NCBI RefSeq assembly: GCF_021646545.1
Contig: NZ_JAKIRP010000001.1
Location: 310,001 to 374,000, forward strand
DNA from: Chitinophaga filiformis
Lineage (GTDB): Bacteria > Bacteroidota > Bacteroidia > Chitinophagales > Chitinophagaceae
Length of the DNA: 64,000 nucleotides
Direction: 5' to 3'
The notes beneath the pieces were generated by a model. The model was given only the letters and a program-made list of their open reading frames with translations, was not told the origin of the DNA and did no database searches. Positions 1 through 9,406 of this stretch are shown piece by piece (the first letter of the stretch is position 1; each line of letters starts with the position of its first letter). A program made the translations under genes and the position numbers.

Positions 1-1298
1 GCGGCGAGCCTGTTGCTATTGCCTGCGTAGCGCGCGATCTGAGAGCAGAACTGGATGTACAACAGGCACTCCTTGAAAGTGAAGCCCGTTTCCGTTCGCT
101 GGTAGAAGAAGCCCCCGTGGCAACTGCTCTTTTTGTAGGCCCTCGGTTTATTATAGAAGTAGCCAACGAACCAATGATCAGGTTCTGGGGCAAAGGTTAT
201 TCCGTATTGGGTAAACCACTGGGAGTAGCTGTTCCTGAACTGAATGATCAGCCCTTCATGAAGATACTGGATACTGTATACACATCTGGTGTAGCCCACC
301 ATGAAAAAGAAGCCAGGTCAATACTGGTCATTAATGGTAAACCTGAAACCTTCTACTTCAATTTCACCTATAAACCGCTGCTGAATGCAGCCGGAGAAGT
401 GTATGCCGTCGTGGACATGACCATTGACGTTACAGACCAGGTGCTGGCACGTAACAAACTGCTGGCATATCAAAGCACCCTGGAACTGGAAGTAGCAGAA
501 AGAACGGAAGAACTGGCCGCTTCCAATGAAGAACTGGCCGCGATGAACGAAGAATTGCAGGACGCCAATCTTAGCCTGGTACGTTCTAACCAGGAGCTGG
601 AACAATATGCGTACGTAGCAAGTCATGACCTCCAGGAACCATTGCGAAAGATCCGTATCTATGCCGATATCCTGAACACCAGACAAGACCTCCCTGACCA
701 TCATAAAGGGCTGGTAGAAAAGATCAACCAGTCATCAGAAAGAATGTCCATGCTGATCAAAGATCTGCTGGAATTTTCACGCCTGCTCGAAAAAGGGAAT
801 ATGATGCGGGAAGTAGATCTTACTATCATGCTGCAAAGTGTGATCAGCGATTTTGAATTGATCATCGAAGAAAAACATGCAGAGATCATAATAGGGCCAC
901 TCCCCGTTATCAAAGGCATTCCTTTACAGATCAATCAGCTGTTTTATAACCTGATGAGCAACGCCCTGAAATTCACCCAACCAGACATTCGTCCGGTGAT
1001 CGAAATTAAATCGACGCCTATTTCGGGAGAGCTGGCCAGCGTTTATATGGGTAAACATGAACGCCATAAACAATACTTTGATATCTCTTTCAGCGACAAT
1101 GGTATTGGCTTTGAACAAAAATATGCCGACCAGATATTTGAGGTCTTCAAACGTCTTCATACCCGCTCCCAATATCCCGGTTCAGGTATAGGGCTGTCTC
1201 TATGCAGACGTATTATAGCTAATCACTCGGGACATCTGTACGTAGAATCATCGCCGGGAAAAGGCTCTACTTTTCATATTATCATTCCCGGTAGGTGA
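1..1298 (+). CDS. PAS-domain sensor histidine kinase (5' truncated)
   Basis: The reading frame is open from the left edge, so the gene starts outside the window. A GTG at 117 is internal, because the upstream codons in the same frame (ending LESEARFRSLVEEAPV) read as the start of a PAS domain. Visible order: PAS domain (codons to about 440), a coiled coil rich in EEL repeats (about 480-600), a HisKA box with SHDLQEPLR (phospho-acceptor His codon 624-626), an N box (NLMSNALKFT), DNGIGF and GSGIGLSL. It has no membrane segment or receiver domain in the visible part. It is probably a cytoplasmic hybrid or phytochrome-type kinase of the SHDLQEPLR class that autophosphorylates and passes the phosphate to an unlinked regulator. 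The ligand is unknown. Confidence 0.93.
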   Translation, partial: GEPVAIACVARDLRAELDVQQALLESEARFRSLVEEAPVATALFVGPRFIIEVANEPMIRFWGKGYSVLGKPLGVAVPELNDQPFMKILDTVYTSGVAHHEKEARSILVINGKPETFYFNFTYKPLLNAAGEVYAVVDMTIDVTDQVLARNKLLAYQSTLELEVAERTEELAASNEELAAMNEELQDANLSLVRSNQELEQYAYVASHDLQEPLRKIRIYADILNTRQDLPDHHKGLVEKINQSSERMSMLIKDLLEFSRLLEKGNMMREVDLTIMLQSVISDFELIIEEKHAEIIIGPLPVIKGIPLQINQLFYNLMSNALKFTQPDIRPVIEIKSTPISGELASVYMGKHERHKQYFDISFSDNGIGFEQKYADQIFEVFKRLHTRSQYPGSGIGLSLCRRIIANHSGHLYVESSPGKGSTFHIIIPGR

Positions 1299-1373
1299 CA
1301 GGGTATTAAATTTCAAAGCAAATTGAATTATTTTTGCCGCCTGTAAATCCTCCTATACCTAACCAAGAATGCC

Positions 1374-2117
1374 ATGCTACCTTTCTGGAATGACTATTAC
1401 TACCTGATACTTATTGCACAACTTGTTTGTATTGTGCATGCTATGAAAAATGGAAAAAAGGACTGGATCTACATCCTGCTTTTCCTGCCGGGTGTCGGCG
1501 CCATTGCCTATTTTATCAGGGAGATCTGGCCAACCATCAACAGCGGACAGGTAACCAGCAATCTCCAGGAACTATTTGTACCAGGACACAATATCAAAGA
1601 GCTGGAACGTAAAGTAAGGCTCTCCGATACCGTTGCCAACAAACTGGCACTGGCCAATGCCTATGCACACCGGCAGCAATACCAGCAGGCTATCGAACTG
1701 GCGCAGTCCTGCCTCAATGCCCATCATGCCAATGACCAGGGCATCCTGCTCCTGCTGGCAAGATTATATTTTTACAATGAACAGTACTTCGAAAGTGTAT
1801 CTTTCTACAACCGGCTGTTGGGCATGCGCAATTTCCGGATGACCAAACAGGAAGACGAGCTGCTGTATGCAAGGGCCCTGGAAGGCAGTACTGACTATGT
1901 AAAAGCGGAAGAGGAATACAAGAAGGTGATCCGTGTACATCACTCAATGGAAGGCATGTACCATTACGGAATGATGTTGAAGAAACAACAACGTCTGCAA
2001 GAGGCAAAAGCGCAGTTTCAGACTGTAAAAGATGAAATAGAACTTCATCCCGGATATGTTCGCAGACTAAATGCCCAGTGGGTAAGACTGTCTAAACGGG
2101 AAATGGCCGATTTATAA
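1374..2117 (+). CDS. Membrane-anchored tetratricopeptide repeat protein
   Basis: 247 aa. Two hydrophobic segments lie at about residues 8-23 and 31-48, with a short basic loop (KNGKKDW) between them, resembling the N-terminal module of phospholipase D-nuclease/cardiolipin synthase-like membrane proteins. From about residue 80 the protein is a run of TPR-like helices (LANAYAHRQQYQQAIELAQ, then similar units at about 120, 150 and 190). No catalytic motif is seen. It is likely a membrane-tethered scaffold. It starts 75 bp after the kinase and may be co-transcribed with it, then ends just before a strong terminator. The function cannot be named. Confidence 0.8.
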   Translation: MLPFWNDYYYLILIAQLVCIVHAMKNGKKDWIYILLFLPGVGAIAYFIREIWPTINSGQVTSNLQELFVPGHNIKELERKVRLSDTVANKLALANAYAHRQQYQQAIELAQSCLNAHHANDQGILLLLARLYFYNEQYFESVSFYNRLLGMRNFRMTKQEDELLYARALEGSTDYVKAEEEYKKVIRVHHSMEGMYHYGMMLKKQQRLQEAKAQFQTVKDEIELHPGYVRRLNAQWVRLSKREMADL

Positions 2118-2121
2118 CAGA

Positions 2122-2165
2122 AAGCCTCCAAAGTCCCTTAAAAGGCTTTGGAGGCTTAACTTTTT
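2122..2165 (+). terminator. Rho-independent terminator between convergent genes
   Basis: A perfect 12-bp stem (2122-2133 with 2146-2157, AAGCCTCCAAAG) is followed by a T run from 2161 on the plus strand. It closes the TPR gene and lies between that gene and the convergent lipoprotein gene, so it may also work in the other direction. Confidence 0.85.
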
Positions 2166-2173
2166 TTATGTTA

Positions 2174-3049
2174 TCAGTTTGTACTGATCCTGTGAACTCG
2201 CAGATTATCATAGTAGATATATCCATCTGTAGCCGACTGCCAGTAGGTCTGGCTACCACCACGGAAAGTATGGAAGGTTAACCCTCTGATCAATCGTTTG
2301 CTGTCATTTGTTGTCCAGCGGATATCCCTGTCAAGTACTACTGTACCATCAATCACGTATTGCACATGGCCATCGGTATTGCTGCCCGTGTTACTTTTCA
2401 CGTACAGGTGCACATGATAGGTTTGCCCTTTATTCAGGCTGCCTGTAGCAGGATAGGACTTACCGAAGGTTTCTCCGTACTGGCCTGACTGGTCTTTAAA
2501 ATAAACGTAAGGCTGGAAGAATACCCTGCCGGCATCAGTCTGGTACCACATCAGACGCGCAGTACCGCCATTACCATCCCAACCCGGGTCGCCGCCGGTG
2601 TTACCATCACCAATAGAGAAGCCAAAACCCAGCTTTCCACCCCTGCTCCAGTCAAACTGGCTGTGGAACCTGATGTCATAATCAACCTCGTAGGCAGTAC
2701 CATCTGAGATATCGATGTTCGCCACCACGCCACCTGCACCTGATAAGGCGTTCTTTAATAAAGTGATCCGCAGATTTCCGTTGGAAATCATCCCCCGGCT
2801 GTCTACCCAGCCAGTTACGTTACCGAAATCGGTAGCAGCGTTGTTTGCCGTGTAGGTACTGCTGTGGGCATAATTATCCCAGTTTACACTCCAGCTGTTC
2901 AGGATAGTGCTGCCTACTGCCTGGGCTTCCAGACTACTGCCCGCAGCAAGACGTTCTTCCTTTACATTTTCTTTCGTACAGGCTGATAGAAATACGATCA
3001 TGGAGAGTGCCGCGCACCTGGTGACATTGACAATTTGATGTCTGTTCAT
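2174..3049 (-). CDS. Secreted lipoprotein, polysaccharide lyase family 14-like
   Basis: 291 aa with a type II signal peptide; the lipobox is LSAC at about residues 21-24. The rest is a beta-rich single domain. Segments such as RGGKLGFGFSIG, GTARLMWYQ, a YVIDGTVV strand and a closing FRGGSQTYW...YIYYDNLRV are typical of the PL14/alginate-lyase-like jelly-roll fold, which cleaves uronate-containing glycans by beta-elimination. The assignment rests on motif recall, so a non-catalytic glycan-binding protein of the same fold is possible. It stands alone on the minus strand, with no SusCD next to it. Confidence 0.6.
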   Translation of the reverse strand: MNRHQIVNVTRCAALSMIVFLSACTKENVKEERLAAGSSLEAQAVGSTILNSWSVNWDNYAHSSTYTANNAATDFGNVTGWVDSRGMISNGNLRITLLKNALSGAGGVVANIDISDGTAYEVDYDIRFHSQFDWSRGGKLGFGFSIGDGNTGGDPGWDGNGGTARLMWYQTDAGRVFFQPYVYFKDQSGQYGETFGKSYPATGSLNKGQTYHVHLYVKSNTGSNTDGHVQYVIDGTVVLDRDIRWTTNDSKRLIRGLTFHTFRGGSQTYWQSATDGYIYYDNLRVHRISTN

Positions 3050-3227
3050 TTTTGTAATGGTTTTTTAAGGGAAAATGAAAAAAAGGATATGCACTATAGA
3101 TTATACTATTCGTCATTTGGTCATTAAGACAATCGATTGCATCTATATATACAAAGGTTCTTCTGGTTCTTAACTGTGGATTTCCATAGATGTCGGGCGA
3201 AGCTGGAATTAGTACTACTTAAATAAA

Positions 3228-3264
3228 CAAAAAAGTTCCGGCCTGCCTGTGGCGGACCGGAACT
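3228..3264 (-). terminator. Terminator of the metallopeptidase gene
   Basis: Stem AGTTCCGG (3234-3241) pairs with CCGGAACT (3257-3264). Read on the minus strand, the hairpin is followed by six T residues. It lies 24 bp past the stop codon of the gene at 3288-5879. Confidence 0.8.
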
Positions 3265-3287
3265 ACTATTACATGTTATAACAGGGA

Positions 3288-5879
3288 TTAATGGGAAGTA
3301 TTGTTCACTACTATCTTCTCCTTTCGGATCACCTGCTTGTTATCCCTCAGGGTAACGATGTACACACCATCCGGCAGGGAAGAAATGTTCAGGCTATTAT
3401 AGCTTCCCTTTATCCGCTGCGACAGCCTTCTCACGCCACCGATACTGAATATATCTACAGTATACGCTTTATCGTCTGCAGGCAGCGAAAGGTTCAGGGT
3501 ATTACTGGCCGGATTAGGCCAGATGTTCAATACTGACTTCTCCTTAACCGGCGCAACTGCCGTTGTGTTGATATTGAGTGGCTGTGGATAAGTGAAGGGG
3601 AAATCTATCTGAGCCTGTTTAAACTGCATTTCCACGTCTTTCGACCAACCAAAAGCAGTATCTGCCTGTGCCTCAAGACTGAATTGGGCAGCGCCGCTCC
3701 AGAAATGTATAAATTCACCCAGGTTCAGGTTACGGGTATATTCACCATTGTGTTGCGGGAAGTATTGTGCCAGCAGGTCAAAATAACGGTTTAATGCGGC
3801 ACTGGAATCTGCCCTGTCATAGATCGGGAAGAACCAGTCGCGGAACCAGTGCGTACCAGGCTTGGGGAAGCCTTCCTCTTTCACCACAAAATCATTGTAA
3901 GCCTGCTGGGCATCTCCTTCCCATCCAAGGCGTTTCATGACGTCATAAATGAATATTTCCGCCCATTTGCTATCGCCCCAGATAGGGAACGACGGAGAGT
4001 TATGAATACCTTTACTACCACCTTCCACAATATGTCCTACTTCATGAATGGAAGCATGCAGGTTCCAGCCTTCTCTTGTTTCCCAACTGCCACCCAGGTC
4101 GCCCGAGTTCTTATAATCGTGATCGGCATCAAATACCACTGATGGATGTCCGCCGGAATACCCAGGCTTACTATGGAAGATCATGTTTACTTTAGGATCG
4201 CTGAAAGAGCCATAATTTTGTTTTACATACTCCCATACATCCGTGAAGTCCTGGTTCATCCAGGTAGCGGAACGGCTTACGGCATCGTCAAACCAGATAT
4301 TTACACTGCTGTTGCTATATACCCGCGACAACAACTCTGTATGACCGGCCCAGTGTTCCTGCCATTGTGCAGGTACTACATCAGTCAGTGTAGTATTGCT
4401 GCCGGTTATCCATGCAGATACGCCATTTGCATTTTCAGCTCTCACCCGGTAATAGTAGGTGGTCAGCGGCGACAGGTCCAGCGAGAAATAACGGCTGGTA
4501 TTTGCCGGCAGCACAAACGCATCTTCCCAGTTCAGGGTATCTGTTGTTCTTTCCAGACGATAGCTGGCTTCTGTGGCAGCATTATCCTGCCAGTTCAGAA
4601 TGATCTGATTGCTGGAAACCGTCTGCGTTGCAAATCCGGTTGGCGCTGCTGGAGCGGAAGTATCTATTGCACCAACGCCTGTACCAAAGATCTCCAGTTC
4701 TGCCAGCTGCGTAATACCAGCGCCATTATTGGCGGTAATGTTCAAACGGTAGTATTTATAGGAAGTCGTATTGGGCACTACATAAATACGTTTCTTAAAG
4801 CGGGCAGTGAACAGCTGATTAGTCTGCACCTGCAGATCTGTCCAGTTATTACCATTATTGGAACCCTGGAATACCCAGTTTTTCGGATCTCTTTCTACGG
4901 CATCATTGGCAGCGGTAATACTATACATGGTAGCAACAGCACCACCCTGCAGCTGATAACGGATCCAGGTCACCGGCGCCCATGCCAGATACTTGCTGTA
5001 CGTATTGTTATCTACGACTTTGGCCAATCCTTCTGCACCCGTAGTATTGTACTGGTCTGTTACCACAGCGTCTGTGAAGTTGGTGATGTCAGTACCTGCA
5101 GGCACATTAGGCGTTGTTACAACTTCAGAAGTATCACCAACAGATGCCCCGGTTGCATTCACTGCTCTTACCCGGTAAATGAAATTTGTACCGATACTCA
5201 GTGAAGAATCTGTATAAGACGTTACGTTAGCACCTACGGTTGCACGTGTTACAAAAGTGACTGCATCCAGTGAGCTTTCAATGCGGTACCCAGTTTCATT
5301 GGTTGCATTGTCTGACCAGCTGAGACTTGCCTTATAACCCGGCTGCAATGTGGCTGTTAGTCCACTGGGACCGGAAGCAGGGCCACCAATAGTACCATTC
5401 AGCGCCCACTCAGCAAACTGAATAGCACCTGCGCCATTATTAGCCGTAATGTTCAGGCGATAATAGAGATAAGGGGTCGTGTTTGTAAACGAATAGGTTT
5501 TTGTCTGGAAACGGGCTGTAAAGGCCTGTCCTGTCTGCGTGTCGAGTGTAGTCCATGTCCTGCCATCGTCTGAGCCCTGTAGGTTCCAGTCTTTAGGATC
5601 TCTGGTGGCAAAATCATTGGCAGACGTGATGGAATACTGGTTAACGGTAGCAGATCTGGCAGCTTCAAACTGTATCCAGATAGCTGTTCTGGCAATGTAA
5701 TACTTCGTGTTGACATTGTCGTCTATCAACTTCGGATAGTCCTCTGCCGCGTTCGAGTTGGTATACTGAACCGTCAGCACACCAGGGGCAGATGTTATGT
5801 CAGTCTGTGCAAGGGCCGGCACAGCACCGCATAACAAGGTCACATACAAAGACAGCTTTGTAAAAATAGGCATACGCAT
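3288..5879 (-). CDS. T9SS-exported multidomain HEXXH metallopeptidase
   Basis: 863 aa with a type I signal peptide cut after ALAQ (about residue 25). Modules in order: discoidin (F5/8 type C) about 27-163, fibronectin III 166-258, a second discoidin 263-400, a second FN3 409-500, a catalytic region about 505-760, and a type A T9SS sorting domain about 783-863 (starts LNIWPNPAS, ends VIRKEKIVV). The catalytic region contains HEVGH at 612-616. A glutamate in KWAEIF about 25 residues later could be the third zinc ligand, as in gluzincins. The paired discoidin-FN3 units look like an internal duplication and probably bind glycans or glycoproteins at the cell surface. The peptidase family is not certain, and the substrate is unknown. 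It has its own terminator and appears monocistronic. Confidence 0.85.
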   Translation of the reverse strand: MRMPIFTKLSLYVTLLCGAVPALAQTDITSAPGVLTVQYTNSNAAEDYPKLIDDNVNTKYYIARTAIWIQFEAARSATVNQYSITSANDFATRDPKDWNLQGSDDGRTWTTLDTQTGQAFTARFQTKTYSFTNTTPYLYYRLNITANNGAGAIQFAEWALNGTIGGPASGPSGLTATLQPGYKASLSWSDNATNETGYRIESSLDAVTFVTRATVGANVTSYTDSSLSIGTNFIYRVRAVNATGASVGDTSEVVTTPNVPAGTDITNFTDAVVTDQYNTTGAEGLAKVVDNNTYSKYLAWAPVTWIRYQLQGGAVATMYSITAANDAVERDPKNWVFQGSNNGNNWTDLQVQTNQLFTARFKKRIYVVPNTTSYKYYRLNITANNGAGITQLAELEIFGTGVGAIDTSAPAAPTGFATQTVSSNQIILNWQDNAATEASYRLERTTDTLNWEDAFVLPANTSRYFSLDLSPLTTYYYRVRAENANGVSAWITGSNTTLTDVVPAQWQEHWAGHTELLSRVYSNSSVNIWFDDAVSRSATWMNQDFTDVWEYVKQNYGSFSDPKVNMIFHSKPGYSGGHPSVVFDADHDYKNSGDLGGSWETREGWNLHASIHEVGHIVEGGSKGIHNSPSFPIWGDSKWAEIFIYDVMKRLGWEGDAQQAYNDFVVKEEGFPKPGTHWFRDWFFPIYDRADSSAALNRYFDLLAQYFPQHNGEYTRNLNLGEFIHFWSGAAQFSLEAQADTAFGWSKDVEMQFKQAQIDFPFTYPQPLNINTTAVAPVKEKSVLNIWPNPASNTLNLSLPADDKAYTVDIFSIGGVRRLSQRIKGSYNSLNISSLPDGVYIVTLRDNKQVIRKEKIVVNNTSH

Positions 5880-6102
5880 ATCAATTGGTCATTTTAAGGT
5901 TTGTGAATAAAGGCTATTGATTTTTATAATACATAGGTTGATGTGAAGTTTTCTCGTGGTCTACTTTGGTTGATATTGAGTGCTCACAAAACGGGTTACA
6001 CACGTACGATATACGATCTTACTAATATAGCAAGCAATCACGGAGAAAGCTGTCAATAGATATCAAACGGAATGTTAACAGAAATTAAACCATGGATCAT
6101 GA

Positions 6103-7539
6103 TCATTTTATACTGATCCCAAAGACATCTTTCAATGCCTTCTTTGCAGCATGATAACCGCACATACCATGAATACCACCTCCGGGCGGTGTGGAAGAAG
6201 AACATACATAAATACCTTTAGCCGGTGTGGTATAAGGCGACCATCTCATAGCAGGTCTTGTATAAAGTTGTGTGATATCGAGAATACCACCATTAATGTC
6301 ACCGCCGATGTAATTGGGGTTATAGGCTTCCATATCTGCCGTGTTCATCACATGCCTGCCGATGATACAATCTTTAAAACCCGGTGCAAATCGCTCTACC
6401 TGGTTTTCAATAGCGGCCGTCATATCTTTTGTAGAACCATTAGGGACATGGCAATAGGCCCATGCAGTATGCTTACCTTCCGGGGCACGCGTATTATCAA
6501 AAATACTCTGTTGCACAAACAACGTATAAGGCTGATCAGGATGATGTCCATCCACTGTGCGTTGTTCATTGGCAGCAATTTCTTCAATGGTATTGCCGAG
6601 ATGTATAGTGCCTGCTTCTCTGCAGGCTGCTGCTTTAAACGGCGTAGGGCCATCCAGCGCCCAATCTACCTTGAACACGCCCATACCATACCGGTAACGT
6701 TGCAACTGCCATTTGTAAAAAGAGCTAAATCTATCTCCAGCTATCTTCAATAACTGTCGCGGCGTTACATCCAGCAACACCGCTCTTGAAGGCGGCAATT
6801 CTTTCAACGCATTCACATAAGTGCCCGTCACAATCTCACCACCCAATGAAATAAAATAATCACCTAAAGCAGCAGCCAATGCCTTCGCGCCACCACGAGG
6901 CGCCGGCCATCCGCCTGTGTGGCTGTTCAGCATCAGCACCAGGCCAATAGCGGCGGTGGCAATATTCGTCAAGGGTTGAATTGCATGTGCCGCTACACCG
7001 CCAAACAATCCGCGGGCTTCTTTTGTCTTAAAACGTTTCGCCAGATGCATTGCTGAAGGTAATGCCTTCAACCCGAATTGTGCCAGTGTCAGCGGATGCT
7101 TTGGGAACTGTAAAGGGCCTAGTATGTCTTCAGTTAATCCTTTAAAATCTTTCAGCAAAGGCCGGAACAACTGCTCATATGCTTTACTGTCACTTCCGAG
7201 TAAGCTGGCTGTTTTTTCCAATGAAGGATATAAAGCAGCTGCAGTTCCATCATCAAAAGGATGTGCCGCATCCACCGCAGGATAGACATATGACAATCCA
7301 AACCGTTCCAGCGGTAACTGACTAAAGAAAGGAGACGTCACTGCCATCGGATGAATAGCAGAACAGATATCATGCATAAAAGCTGGTAGCGTCAGCTCTT
7401 TTGAGCGCAGGCCGCCGCCAATCTCATTTCTGCCCTCAATGATCAATACAGAGAGCCCCTGCTGTTGCATGGCAATTGCTGCTGCCAGTCCGTTAGGTCC
7501 AGATCCGATGACGATGGCGTCATATTCGTTTTTATGCAT
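6103..7539 (-). CDS. CrtI/phytoene desaturase-like FAD-dependent oxidoreductase
   Basis: 478 aa, the usual size for the NAD(P)/FAD-dependent oxidoreductase family containing CrtI-type desaturases and PYROXD2-like proteins. The N terminus has a dinucleotide-binding Rossmann loop (AIVIGSGPNGLAAA, about residues 9-22) followed by the FAD ribose-binding acidic residue in IIEG. The C terminus has the family's closing motif PGGGIHGMCGYHAA. No carotenoid genes (crtB, crtZ) are nearby, so a carotenoid role is not supported by context. PYROXD2-like members fit as well. It is downstream of the DoxX-like operon on the same strand but is separated from it by a 350-bp repeat element, so co-transcription is doubtful. 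Confidence 0.85.
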   Translation of the reverse strand: MHKNEYDAIVIGSGPNGLAAAIAMQQQGLSVLIIEGRNEIGGGLRSKELTLPAFMHDICSAIHPMAVTSPFFSQLPLERFGLSYVYPAVDAAHPFDDGTAAALYPSLEKTASLLGSDSKAYEQLFRPLLKDFKGLTEDILGPLQFPKHPLTLAQFGLKALPSAMHLAKRFKTKEARGLFGGVAAHAIQPLTNIATAAIGLVLMLNSHTGGWPAPRGGAKALAAALGDYFISLGGEIVTGTYVNALKELPPSRAVLLDVTPRQLLKIAGDRFSSFYKWQLQRYRYGMGVFKVDWALDGPTPFKAAACREAGTIHLGNTIEEIAANEQRTVDGHHPDQPYTLFVQQSIFDNTRAPEGKHTAWAYCHVPNGSTKDMTAAIENQVERFAPGFKDCIIGRHVMNTADMEAYNPNYIGGDINGGILDITQLYTRPAMRWSPYTTPAKGIYVCSSSTPPGGGIHGMCGYHAAKKALKDVFGISIK

Positions 7540-7554
7540 TGGGTTCTTATTGGA

Positions 7555-7904
7555 GATCAGGGACCAACAATTTACGTCGGGGGACCGGGGTGAAACCCGG
7601 ATTATTGAACCCGGGGTTGAAACCCGGATTATTAAACCCGGCGTTGAAACCCGGATTATCGAACCCGGGGTTAAAACCCGGATTATTGAACCCGGGGTTG
7701 AAACCCGGATTATTGAACCCGGGGTTAAAACCCGGATTATCGAACCCGGGGTTAAAACCCCGCGCTACAAACACTGCGGCTCCTAACGGAGCCTATCGGT
7801 GTTTTGTTTCCCGGATTATTGAACCCCGGATCGCACCTGGCCCCGGTTGAAACCCTGCGCTACTTCGCAGCGTCGTGCAGCCGTAAAATTCCTGGTCCCT
7901 GATT
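7555..7904. repeat. 350-bp intergenic repeat element with inverted ends
   Basis: The segment is bounded by imperfect inverted repeats of about 22 bp (7555-7576 and 7882-7904, both built around ATCAGGGACC and TTTACG). Inside are a 27-bp tandem array and a segment shared with 39861-39912. It carries no transposase and resembles a non-autonomous, MITE-like or REP-type element sitting between two minus-strand genes. Confidence 0.65.
7580..7759. repeat. 27-bp tandem array
   Basis: Five full units (7607-7633, 7634-7660, 7661-7687, 7688-7714, 7715-7741) with degenerate partial units on both sides. Units differ only at a few positions (G/A, T/C). Each contains near-palindromic AACCCGGGGTT and AAACCCGG words. 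Because 27 is a multiple of three and units lack stops, long open frames arise in several frames (for example a 9-residue NPGFNPGFN repeat on the minus strand). I treat these as by-products. Confidence 0.9.
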
Positions 7905-7911
7905 GAATATT

Positions 7912-9396
7912 TTAATACTGACCTGCTTCCAGCTTGCTGGGCGATAGCAGGTATTGTTTATCTACCTTATCCAAAATTACGTAAATCGAATCTTTATTCT
8001 GATTTAACCCATAAAGAATAATCCGCCCTTCACCTGGCCTTTCATAATGCAAAACAAAAGGAGCATCTTTCTTCTTACTTGTATTCGGCCGATCAGTTGC
8101 GTTACGCCTTTGCCGTTCACGCCCCTGGTTAGCTGCACTTCTGTTCTTATCACGCAACGAAAGTTCCTGCTTCACAGTATCCGCTTCATAGTAAAAGAAC
8201 CTTCTTCCACCGGCAACACCGGCCAGCTCAAAATTACGGTCTATATCATTCTTCGGTGAACCACCACCGTTACTCAGATCCAGCCATACGGGTTTATTCA
8301 CCTGGTAAGTGATGGTCGACCACTTTTCAAAAGTTACATTCTGCCACCGTACGGAGTCAAGTGGTGAGTAAGGGATCACCTTATTGTTCAATCTGAACTC
8401 AGTTACGTTATAATAACCACGCGTACCTGCTAATCCTTTCTCAACAGGTTGTTTATAAGGGTCATAGAGATAGTTCCACATCTGCAGATAAAACAGTATA
8501 AATACGAATAAAAGAAAAGTACCACCCTTCAAAGCCCAGCGTCCATACTTCTGCCATGCCTTACCGAAGGAAGGATAGTAGTGTACCGGCACCGTATAAC
8601 GTTGCAGTACCAGCAGGTTATAGATCTTAGGTATATCGTACGCCAATACGAATGCGCCGAGCAATACGAAGTATGCGGCATATACATGCACTCCTCCATC
8701 ATAAGCCAGGTTCACAAAGGTGATATTGGCCAGTGCCCCTGCCAGCAGCACAGCACCGATTGCAGCTGTACCCCGGAAGAATAGCAGGATGCCTGCCCCT
8801 ACTTCCACGATACCTGCAAATACCTGGTACCAGGGTACAATACCAATCGATAACCAGTAGATCTTCTGTGCAGTGAAATCTCCGAAGTTGGTATGCAGAT
8901 TGGAGATAGAAGGATAAGGCATCTGTACCGGAAATAACTTGGTATACCCAAACCCGATGATGCCAATACCGGCACGATAACGTACAATCACCCGCAGCCA
9001 GTAATAAAGCAGGTTGTACTCCAGTCGTTTCCTGTCAAACAGACTCCAGATCGCAGCGCCTGCCACCGCAATGCCCAGTGCCGCTGCCCAGCTGGCGTAG
9101 CTGGCAATTCCCCAGCGACCGCTCTCTGAATCCACATTCCAGAGATTAGGCTGGAACCTGGCAATATCATATACATCCCGATACTTCAGATGTAACCAGT
9201 CCATGGTGAAAAGGTGCGTATACCAATTCCAGCTGGTAGGAATACTCATGATCACGAAAAAGATAAAGGCAATACGGAACGCCCACCTTTGATATACCTT
9301 CCAGGGCTTTGGCTGCGCAGCAACAGTCTGGCTGGCAGTATCCGGCGCTATCGGTGCTGCCTGCGCTATGGCAGGTGAATTAACTATATCAGACAT
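7912..9396 (-). CDS. DoxX-like integral membrane protein with C-terminal soluble domain
   Basis: 494 aa when started at the ATG at 9396, 10 bp after the upstream stop. A start at 9438 would overlap the upstream gene and add residues its paralogue lacks. About eight hydrophobic segments include the DoxX-like core (WLRVIVRYRAGIGIIGFGYTK, PYPSISNL, VEVGAGILLFF). A soluble C-terminal domain of about 150 residues begins near YYNVTEFRLNN. Compared with the neighbour it has an extra charged stretch of about 20 residues (QGRERQRRNATDR region). DoxX relatives include subunits linked to thiosulfate:quinone oxidoreductase (DoxD/DoxA). That connection is interesting next to SoxCD but is only inference here. 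It is the last gene of the SoxDC-SusCD operon. Confidence 0.8.
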   Translation of the reverse strand: MSDIVNSPAIAQAAPIAPDTASQTVAAQPKPWKVYQRWAFRIAFIFFVIMSIPTSWNWYTHLFTMDWLHLKYRDVYDIARFQPNLWNVDSESGRWGIASYASWAAALGIAVAGAAIWSLFDRKRLEYNLLYYWLRVIVRYRAGIGIIGFGYTKLFPVQMPYPSISNLHTNFGDFTAQKIYWLSIGIVPWYQVFAGIVEVGAGILLFFRGTAAIGAVLLAGALANITFVNLAYDGGVHVYAAYFVLLGAFVLAYDIPKIYNLLVLQRYTVPVHYYPSFGKAWQKYGRWALKGGTFLLFVFILFYLQMWNYLYDPYKQPVEKGLAGTRGYYNVTEFRLNNKVIPYSPLDSVRWQNVTFEKWSTITYQVNKPVWLDLSNGGGSPKNDIDRNFELAGVAGGRRFFYYEADTVKQELSLRDKNRSAANQGRERQRRNATDRPNTSKKKDAPFVLHYERPGEGRIILYGLNQNKDSIYVILDKVDKQYLLSPSKLEAGQY

Positions 9397-9406
9397 AACG
9401 TTGATT

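Noticed and set aside
4146-5204. 352-codon plus-strand frame opposite the metallopeptidase
   Set aside because: It is antisense to the discoidin/FN3 modules, which are clearly coding; the frame has Cys-rich, low-plausibility sequence.
6103-7539. Carotenoid biosynthesis cluster
   Set aside because: Only one CrtI-like gene is present; no crtB, crtY or crtZ neighbours, and the sequence fits PYROXD2-like oxidoreductases as well.
7547-7774. 75-codon minus-strand frame encoding NPGFNPGFN repeats, ending 8 bp before the CrtI-like gene
   Set aside because: The 27-bp unit is open in several frames on both strands, has no signal or start context, and changes between units are not biased to silent sites. 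Best explained by the repeat array itself.
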